Assembly (NCBI GenBank): GCA_963920765.1
Contig: OY987242.1
Span: 26,684,002-26,748,001, forward strand
From: Ulota crispa
Taxonomy: Eukaryota; Streptophyta; Bryopsida; Orthotrichales; Orthotrichaceae
DNA: 64,000 bases
Reading direction: 5' to 3'
Positions 35,237 to 45,100 of the stretch are shown here, one piece after another (positions within the stretch are counted from its first letter, which is position 1; each line of letters opens with the position of its first letter). The position numbers and the translations under genes are program-made. The notes under the pieces are model-generated. The model made no database searches, was not told the origin of the DNA, and was given only the letters and a program-made list of their open reading frames with translations.

Positions 35237-35561
35237 TAAGGTAGCAACACCCATAACCATCACTATACGATTGTACCCATAACCATCACCTTTAAATCTT
35301 GGAAAATTTGTGGAAGTGAATAAGTGTAATGACAAGGATGTACAACATGTGTACATGAAATCTTAGGGTTGGTATTAGGTGCAATTGTAGTCAGCTCTTT
35401 AAAATTTCACAACTTATTCTCACAATATCCAAATAATACATTTAAAAGAACAAACTTATACTTTTTCTCTTACTAGTAGAATCCTATAATTTGCTAGATG
35501 TTTATTAATAATCATCATGTTCAAAACATTTAATTTGACGATTATGAGTGATGCTACCTCA
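35237..35561. mobile_element. TAAGGTAG-family MITE, AACACCC subtype
   Basis: TA-AGGTAGCAACACCCATAA to GATGCTACCTC. The body is the reverse complement of the copy at 60194 (GTACAACATGTGTACATG, CTCACAATATCCAAATAA, TTATTAATAATCATCATG). Confidence 0.75.
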
Positions 35562-36752
35562 AAGCCCATTCAAAACTTGGGCAAGAATCAAATGATCCTT
35601 CAAACACGTTGAGTGCACATTGCAAGAAAGCAAACATGGAAGAATTTGATGTTGAAATGAAAGTAATAAATAACTTGCATTGAGTTGAGTTGAAGGACCC
35701 CTACTTAAGCTACCACAGTTAGGTGGTTTTCATGCAATAAAAAAACTATAGGGAGACTTAGCGCCAAGAGAAATTGCTATTAGGAAGTTTGAACAAGTAC
35801 CTTACTTGAAAATTGAGCTAGTGTTATAAGGACATAGACTCTTTTAGCTGCTTGTTGTTCATACAATCGCTCATTTTGAGAACATTGTTAATCCAAACAT
35901 AGGTGTCTATGAGGACCAACATAGCCATAACAGACATGGTGTGAAATTGTTGATCTTGATTTGGACACTAACCAAGTATATTGCAAAGGTGAATAGCATG
36001 TAGAACTAAAATATTCTATCAATGGCAAAATGGCTTAAGAAGATTCCAAAAACAAAATCCTCATTTTAGCAATTTTTTTCTTCTTCCATCTACATGAATT
36101 CATTTAAGGCATGCACAAAAATAATATAACATCCGATGATCAAATTAGCCATAGACAAAAATTACTTTCTAAACATACTCATTTATGTTAATTACACCCC
36201 ACCTCCTATAGGAAACATTTAAAACCGTTCATCGTCCAAATTTTGACGTTAGCACTCCTAAGAATTAAGAGCCTACCCTAACAACTGCACATCATTCCGC
36301 CTTAAAGCCATTTATTGTGTCAAACATTAAGACTTGCTTAATAATGTTATGGTATCACAAAGAAGCCGGCCCTTAGTCAAGCTTCGGCTCCTTGTAGGTT
36401 CCTTCTAAACCCAAGCCTAAGCACACACGGCATAGGCAATAATGCCACATGTCAGAATAGCCATTCCACTAAACTTATAACATTAAAAGACACTAAACTA
36501 CTACACAAGGGAAAACATAAGCACCGGTTGCATGCATACCAAGGCATGAATTTGAATTATGAAAGCACACAATAGTGAAAATCAGCAAAATCAAGCTCAG
36601 TCAGGATTGCAAAAAGTAAGATACCAGTACGGAAGCTACAGCATGGACATTCAATACCAGAAACACAAGTGGACACATTATGTAATCAACAATGAGCATG
36701 GATAAATCTGGAACCATGGTCAACAAATAGAAATTCTCTGCTCTCTGTCGTC
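35562..36752. other. anonymous spacer
   Basis: No gene, RNA or mobile element recognised. The composition is AT-rich throughout. Confidence 0.35.
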
Positions 36753-37165
36753 TAAGGTAGTATGCTCGAAAACCGCCCATCTAAAGGCTCATCCCTCTTT
36801 TCATGGTCTTCCGTGGATGGAAGGATTTTTAGTTCATTTTTCAGACAAAGAGAAATAGATGCTGAATGCAACATAAGTTGTTTCATATTTTTTGAAGCAT
36901 TTTTGAGTTACTTATGAATTCTCAAAGTGCATGTGTTATAGGTGCCTATTATTAATTTTAGACCTTCCAAGAACCGTTCACTTGCAAGTTGTGAAGAGAT
37001 TTGAGGAAGCAAGGAGAATGATTGGCTCTTGCAATTAAAAACAAATTTTCTTCCATGCATTCAATGAGTTGTAAGAGGCTAATGTAAGAACCACAAGTGC
37101 ACCATTTCACAACAAGTTACTGGATGGTTCAAAATGAGCAAACGGTTTTTGAGCGTACTACCTTA
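36753..37165. mobile_element. TAAGGTAG-family MITE, TATGCTC subtype
   Basis: TA-AGGTAGTATGCTCGAAAAC to GAGCGTACTACCT-TA with a 413-bp non-coding body. Confidence 0.65.
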
Positions 37166-37940
37166 TACTCATAATAGGCTTGGTTTCATTAGTTGGGTAG
37201 TTGGGTGTCTATAATAGAATATAATCTCTATTAGTTGGGTAGTTGGGTGTTGCTCCAAGAAGATTAAATGGCGATTATGTGGCAGTTATTCTTATTTCTA
37301 TGGTTATGTGGCGGTTATGGTCGTTCTTGGGGATGTGGTATACACGGGAATAGGGGGTGGATGCCTAGAGAAGGAGGCAAAGCGCATAGGTAGGCATAGT
37401 ACAAGTAAGCTCATTGTAAAAGAAAGGAGAAGAAGCCTGAAGAAGGTGATTATGAGGAAGGGCATGTTAATATTTTTGCAAGGACCCCCTCCCGTGATGG
37501 CCCTCTGCCGAAACAGCAGGTACAAGGGTTCACTAGTATAAATATAATAGATTAGGATTGTATTAGTTGTGTCTATAGGTCAAGCATGAACATGGTCAAG
37601 CATGGTTGTCTTAAAATCTTGAGCTCAAGTCTTGAATTCAAGTAATAGATTATGACTATATGAGTTGTGTCTGTAAGTCAAACAATTTAAGTTATGAGCA
37701 TGGTTAAGCAATGGTTAAACATGATTGTCTTGAAATCAAGAACTCAAGTTGTGAAATTGAGAACTCAAGTCTTGCATTCAAGAGCCCAAGTCTTGAATTT
37801 GAGAGCCCAAGTCAATGGCTGCCGTGTCCATAGGACACGAGTCATACTAGTTCTCAAATAATATGTGCTAGACAACACAACACATTCTAAATGCTTGCTG
37901 CCGCGAAGGTTTCATTCAGCCCTCCTATAAGCTATAGAAG
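37166..37940. repeat. short direct duplications, possible old long terminal repeat
   Basis: ATTAGTTGGGTAGTTGGGTG occurs twice (37188 and 37231). Between 37580 and 37820 the phrases CATGGTTGTCTT, AACTCAAGTCTTG and GAGCCCAAGTC recur in diverged direct copies. TATAAATATAATAG at 37537 could be a core promoter. A solo LTR is possible but its ends cannot be fixed. Confidence 0.35.
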
Positions 37941-38434
37941 ATGAAAGGTGCAAAGTTTTGGGATTACAGATTTTGGATGGGCCGGTTTCCAATCAAGACT
38001 TCATCTACTAAAATCAGAAGGGACTTGAAAGCGCCACGTCACCGAACGTTCAGTTGGTGTACACCCCTGAATCAGTTTTCATTTTCATATTGTGAGGAAA
38101 CCAATATTAGTCTAATCTGGAAAAAACTTGATTTTGGGATTTTTGAATTTTGTGTTCTTGAAATAGCATTTGCTGGACACTCAGGCGTAAAAAACTCAAA
38201 AGTCCCAAAATCAATTTTTTTCTAAATGAAATATTCTATTTCAAACAATTCAACTCTGCCTCTAATCAGTGTTCGGGGATATTTTTTTTAGCTTCATTGG
38301 CTAATATCCAACATTTCCCATTGTCAATTGGTTTTTCACAAGCTCAAGCTGGATATGGCCTACATTGTAATTAGATATTAATTACAAAAAATCTTTTCAA
38401 AGTTCAATCAATTCTTTTAAATTTTTATCGGCTT

Positions 38435-38768
38435 AGAGCATCTTCTACAACCTTTCAAATGTTCAAGTCCCTTTGATTTTTGGATGATAAGCAATCAATT
38501 CTAGTGTGTGTCAACCTCTACATTTACTTTCCATTTTCAAATAAGCCATATTTGAAGTAATTTCTAAACCCTCTATAGCTATATTTTCTCTTGAAATTAG
38601 CAGGTTGTCATAGCTTACTTTATTGCTTTAAAAAATCCTTGACTTGTGATTGATTGACACTATACTTAATTAGTTGCATTATTGGAGATACAAGTGACCA
38701 TCCCTCTTAAGTGGATAGAGAGGAATTAAAGGAATCTACGTAGTTGCAGGGTTGCACAAGATGCTCTT
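38435..38768. mobile_element. AGAGCATC-family MITE, copy 2
   Basis: TTAGAGCATCTTCTACAACC to GGTTGCACAAGATGCTCTTA. The body is the complement of the copy at 27407. Confidence 0.7.
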
Positions 38769-39137
38769 ACAGTACACCAACAGCCAGTTCTCTCCGTACA
38801 TTGCCCTTGGATACTACAAACATAAAGAGATCCAGACAAGAATATACTCTTACGTCCATTTCAATCCTCGTATCAATAAAACCTTTGACCAATCTAGTAA
38901 AATAGAAACTACGCTCAGTAGAAGAAAAAAAGGTGGCAACTTGAGGTATCTCAACCTACTAGCACTGTAGACTCGGACTCAAACGTGATCTCTAGAACAT
39001 CTACCAGTAATAATTTGCAACATCTTTCAACAACTCTTGCTTGCAACATCCAAACCACGCAATATTTGATACATTGGAATTCTCTGTCAAAAAAGAAAAA
39101 AAACTGGGGGAGAGGGAGGGTTCCAATGTTCCATGCC

Positions 39138-42100
39138 TCAGATAGAGATGCTGTTGGGAATGCCGCGCATGGTGATCCCGGCGTCCGATTTCTGCAACAA
39201 TAGCTGATACGGCAGCGTCCCCGCGCCAGTTCGATGCGGGAGGGCCAAATCCGCATTCCGTTGCTGAATCGTCTTGTCCACTTCCGCCAACCTGAACAAA
39301 TATCCATTGTAATTGGCAACTTTCAATTATACTTGCAAAGTACAGAGGTAGACTTAAGAGAATTTCATGGATACCCCTGAAGTTTGCAATATTTACAGAG
39401 ATACCCCTGTTTTTTAAGAAATCGCACAAATATCCTTGGACCATGATTTTTTTATTTGTTGTGCTTGTACTTCCTTCATGGCTAATGTTGAAAAAGGAAA
39501 TATAATGAAACAAAAAAGAAGCAATGTGCACGCAAAGGAAGAAGGGAAGTGACATGCACAACAAAACAAACGCCTGAAAATTTTAATCCAAATGTAGTTC
39601 TCTAATTTCTGAAAAATTAGTGGTATCTATATAAATATTGCAAACTTCAAGGGTATCCATGAAATTTTCCCCATCCTTAAACACTAAAACCCTGAACCCT
39701 AAACCGCTTGTGTGCAATCGAGAAGTTGAGTTGGGTTGACTAAAAATGCCATACCTTGCCGAGAAGGCTTTGAACGCGTGCACAGCGCGGGCATCAGAAG
39801 TCCAGTTGGTGTGCATGCCGTTGTAACCGAGGTACTCTTCGTCCGGCGAGTGCGTGGACAGCGACTCCACCACCATCATCAGCACCGTCGCTTGCTCTTG
39901 GCTGGGCAAAGTCTCCAGCATCAGTTTCTCAGGGTCTCGCAGCAGCGTCTCGAAGTCGGGATCGCCGGGCTCCGGCACGAGGCGGCGGGAGAGGCACGGC
40001 TTAAGAGGTAGCAGCACCCATAAGCGTCAAACTACGGAGTTTTTAGAGCAGGGAAAATCAATTGATGAACTTTGAAAATAATATGGTCAAATTAGGAAGA
40101 GGAAATCAAAGATATTGGCATTAATTTCAAAGTTTCAATTGCAAGCATTTGTTTACAAATATTTTTCAAAGTTCAAAATCACTAAAATTGTATAGTTGTG
40201 TAAGAGAAGCTAAAAACAATGTTTAATGGTTCTTAAATAGTGAGCAAGATGGGGCACTTAAAATTATCACTTTAGTCACCCAAAACCACCACTTTGTTAC
40301 CCACAATCATCACTTCATCACCCATAACCATCACTTCCTCACCCACAACCATCACTTCCTCACCCACAACCATCACTTCCTCACCCACAACCATCACTTC
40401 CTCACCCACAACCATCACTTTGTCACCCATAACCATTTGATTTTAGGAAAAATTTCATGGATACCTTGAAGTTTGCAATATTTTCATAGACACCTTTACT
40501 TTTTCAGAAATATCACAAATACACTTGGACCAAATTTTTTAGGCGTTTTTTTTGTTATACATGTCATTTCCTTCTCCCTTTGTGGGCACACTACTTCTTT
40601 CTTGTTATGCATACACACAAAGGAAGAAGAGAAGTGACATACACAACAAAACAAACCCCAAATTTTTTGTTCAAGAATATTTGTGAATTTTTTGAAAAAA
40701 CAAGGATATCTTTGAAAATATTACAAACTTCAGGGGTATCTATGAAATTTTCCCTTGTCAGTCCCTAATACTGTCAACTGACGCCCATGAGGAACATGAC
40801 AGAGATGGGTGTTGCTACCTACCTTATTAGGGACGAAGCCCGCGTAGTCGTACTGACCGAAGTTCACGGCTGCGTGGTGCCCTGACGCGACCCAGATCAT
40901 GGTGGTCAGAATGTGCACCAGCGACTCCGGAGTGGTGAGCATCGGCCACCAGGGCTCGTCTTTCTTGTCGGGGTGGCCCTGGGTCTGAATCTCCGTCCAC
41001 CATCGCCGGAGCTCAACGTCGGCGAGGATGGTTTCAGCGTCCGGGTAGTAGAGAGCCACGTAATCGCGGCACCATTGCTCGATGGCGTCGTAGACGAGCA
41101 GCCCGTCTGCCGCGTACGGGTAGTCTTCGATTCGAAGGCGGACTCCGTGAGGCGCGGTGTTGTCTCGCACCGCCATTCCTCTGCAAAAAAAAGCGTTACA
41201 ACTATTCAAACTGACAGCATACAGGATCTTTTGCAAGTTCAAATTTCTGGTACTAGTGGAGATTCATGATGACTGCACATAGGCTGTATATATAGACGCT
41301 TGAGGTCAAAAAAAAGGCAGGGAGTCATTGGCTTTGAGCAGCAAATTCTACCATAAACCTCAAAACCATATTGTGAAGCAAGCTCTTTATGAATATAGGC
41401 ATGATCAACATATATTAAGTAGTAGTACGATGCTACAAGGGATTTGAACTCCCAAAGGGGCTCTGAGTTTTGTTGTTCCCAATATTGGGAACCAACTCCT
41501 ATTAGTCGTCAGAAAAATTAATTAAAAAATAATAATAATAATAAAAATACAAAAGTCTTAGAAAAAAATAAGAAATTTTTTGAATTTCTTTTTTTTTGAA
41601 TTTTTTGTTTGAAAAATAATAAATAATAAAATAATACAGGCTGACATGGTCGCCCTAATGCCAGCATGGCCTGCAACAGACTACCCATGTGAAAGGTGTT
41701 CCCAAAATTCTTATGGATTTAAGGGAAGGGGCCTCTTTGGGGGTTCAAATCCCTTGTAATGACTCTTCAATATGTTAAATTTGCATTGTAAAAAATCTTC
41801 AAAGTCTAGAATATTCATACATTTCAAGAGTGCCCAACAAGAGTGTCCAACTTCAGGCATGCTACACCACAACCATATCTGCAACTAAGGTTGTATGTTT
41901 GAATTGCAACTCTCTTCAAAGTGTTCCTATAATTAACTCAAAAATGGATATGAAGTGGTCCTTGAATAGACCTTGTTAATCATTAAAGAAAAGGTGTAGT
42001 CAATTGCAAGAGCCAATCATACTTCTTGATTTCCCCTCATCTCTTTATAAGTTGCAAGTGAACAAATTTTGAGAGACCTATAGGTCATGAATAAGTTCTT

Positions 42101-45100
42101 ACAACTACAAAAAAAACTTTGAAAATTTATCAACAATTCAATAATACTTTTTTTAATATGTAAAAAAATTACGTTGTACTTGACATCTATTTCTCCTTGT
42201 CTATACAAAAAAGTCTTCCTGCTTTGAAAAGCCCATGAAAAGGCAAACCAGCCCTTAAAGAGTCAGACTACCTTACAGCGTTTATTAGAACCCATTCTTC
42301 TTATGGTGTGATGAATTATGGTAAGGATTAAAAATCCGGAAGGCTGAGAGAGTGAGAGAGAGAAAAAAAAAGTACCTTCGGATGAGGTCTTCAGGTAAAG
42401 ACTCTTTATCGAACCGCCAGAAGAGACCGTAGACCTCAGAGCTCATCTGCATAGAATACTTGCCCGGCGTGAAGGTGCTCTCAATTACGCCGCCAGCAGC
42501 AATGAGGTTCTGTCTGGCGGAGGCATTGATTTCCATGGTGTACCGGAAGTGCGGGTGGAGGAGCTTGGCAATCGGGTGCAGCGCGCTCAGCTGCCGGTAC
42601 GTCGCAATGATGTACGGCTCCGTGCATGCGTGAGTACGCAACCTGTCGAGAACACAAAATGCTCACAATCCTGAGCTCTCAACACAAAAGGGCAAGTAAT
42701 TCCATAATTTCAAAACAGCCGAAATGTGATGTTGCATGTGTCAGTGGGTTCAAAAAATAAAAAGCCAAACTTGAACGGAAGAAAGGACGAGTATGGCACG
42801 CACAGGGTTTTTTTTTTGGCAATTAAAGGCCAATTGCCTCGGAAAAGAAAAAGGTGAGCTTTCAAGCTTATAGAAAAAAGGGAAAATTTCATGGATATCC
42901 CGGAACTTTACAATATTTTAGATATTCCTGCTTTTTCAGAAATTCTACAAATCTTCTTGGACCAAAATTTTCAAGAGTTTGTTTTGTTGTGTATGTTATT
43001 TTTCTTCTTTCTTTGTGCACATGCATAACAAGAAAGAAGTAGTGTGCGCACAAAGGGAGATGGAAATGACATGCACAACAAAACAAATGTCTGAAAATTT
43101 TGGTCTAAAGGTATTTGTGATATTTCTGAAAAAGCAAGAGTATCTATGAAAATATTGCAAACTTCAAAGGTCTCCATGAATTTTTCCCTAGAAAAAAAGG
43201 GAGAAAAAAAAAAAAAAATGCCCGATTGCAATAATGAAAATTGCATTGCAACCTAGGCTTTCATAAAATCCTTATCAAATTGAGAATTGATGTCATTGTT
43301 TTATGCTGAGAAAGATCCAAAAGCACCATCACCATCGACAAAAAAGTTGATTGTGACAGCTTCTTAATTTCATTATTAATAGCCACTATGCTGCAAAGTA
43401 GGGATAGAGCCAGCAAGCTCCAAATCATTTTCAGAGAATGCCACACAGCCATTGGTCAGAAAACCAGAAAAATAATTCGTGGGCGCGCGTACCAGTGGCT
43501 GACGAGTTGGTGGTAACCAGAGTCGTTAGTGCAGGCGTGCAGCTTGGCGAGCTGCCATAGCCAGAAACTGGTAGCTTCATTCCCTGGCGTGAACACACGC
43601 TTGCTAGCACTAGCACCAGGCGCAGGTGGCGGCAAGCTCAGCTCAATGGCAATGGGCCGTAGTACCCCGTCGCGGTGCAAGAAAAACAACGTCCTTGTGG
43701 CGTAAGTCTTCCGGCCCTCCAGGGCGTTGATTCTGGCCACATACGGCAAGAACACATCGTGGTAATCCACAATGAACAGCCTCTTCGCCTCCACGGCCTC
43801 CGCGACTGTGAACCCATCCAGAAAATCTTCAATATGCTCGGGCTTGATTGCCGACTCCTGGGAACCGAACTCCTCGGGATTCAGTGCACTTCGAGGTGGG
43901 AACTCCTGCAACAGAAAACCAAACGCTTACTCAATCAACGTGATCTCATTGCTTTGAATTGGCAGGCGTGGTATAGCTCATTAGAAGCACATGTTCAGTA
44001 GCTCTCCAGCAAGATAATCCCTCTGTCCCTCTACCAACGTCCAAATCAGACACATTTCTTGTACCACTAAAAAAAATAAACTCCCTTTTGCTGATTTCAA
44101 ACGTTGAGAAAGCATTTGCCATGTTCAAATGATCTCATGGGTGTAAGTTAAGCAATTAGAGAGCATTTTTCTCCTAGCAAGCTTGACCTTGCCCATGTGA
44201 GGTATCATTGTTGTTACTAATCTTTAAATCATCAATAATGAGGAGCTGGCAACATATCCAAATATGATATATTTTGCATGAAATTTGGGTGCCTAAACGG
44301 CGGCATCAAAACTGGAGATTTTGCATACACTTGGTAGATGATATTATACTGATTCTAGAATGTATGTGTCACTGGCACAAAGACTAAAAACATAGTAAAT
44401 CCTTTCAAGAAAGTTTTTTGGACGTTTTTAGGGGCACAGAGGAAGTATCAATCAATCAAAGGATTTGGTAGGTAGAGAATCATGAGCACAAAATCTGAGT
44501 TGGAAATCTGACCTCAAGGCACGAGATCACAAGCGGGTTAACACCCGCCAAAACCTGCCTCGCGAACTCGTCGTCACGCATCCACGCAAACCGGTCCTTG
44601 GAAAGAATCCTCGGCAGCGGATACTTCAGCAAGCTCGTGGGAGTGGTGCTGGACCGAATCAGCTCCCGGTAGTAGTCGGGGATCGGGAGGGCGGCGAGAA
44701 AGCGGTTGCGCTCCTGCGACATCTCCCCACCTGCTGCAAGCTCCTTCTGCATGAACTCAGGAATCATGGCGCTTCTTTTTATCCCTCCTGGCATGGCGAT
44801 TCCTTCCTGGTACAATCCCTCGATGTCACGAAGACTGTCGAACTCTCCAGGGGTTGCATCGAAGTGATCCCGAATCGAGGGGACCACTTTGTGCACCAGA
44901 CCTCGGAGCTGGTTGGCGGCGAAGTTGGTTTGCTTGATCTGTTCGAAGGACTCGTCGCGCGGGACGTACACCGCTTCTCCATTCTCCACCTTTTCCTCTT
45001 TTGTCGCGTCTGGAACACAAGCATACACGTCAAGTCAGAATCGTCTTGGATCAAACTGAAGGGTTTCACAGATTTGTGGCAGAGCTTTCAAGAGGCTCAT

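Larger units (their letters stand above)
40002..40826. mobile_element. TAAGGTAG-family element that constitutes LOX intron 6
   Basis: Left end TAAGAGGTAGCAGCACCCAT, right end ATGGGTGTTGCTACCTACCTTA. Left body (GGAAAATCAATTGATGAACT, GCAAGCATTTG, AAATCACTAAAATTG) and right body (CTGTCAACTGACGCCCATG) match the copies at 45796 and 50787, so both ends belong to one element. LOX intron 6 is 40000-40822, so the intron and the element are the same apart from the few bases at the junctions. A palindromic MITE (40444) and a minisatellite (40264) lie inside. Confidence 0.85.

Noticed and set aside
37308-37541. 77-residue ORF with VLGDVVYTGIGGG.
   Set aside because: It sits among short duplications that look like an old LTR, and both strands are open equally.
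43968-43998. tRNA-like stretch ATAGCTCATTAGAAGCACAT in LOX intron 3, also in translocator intron 4 near 4770.
   Set aside because: It resembles a box A, but no box B or fold follows, and the similarity between the two sites ends after about 30 bp. Too short to call a SINE.
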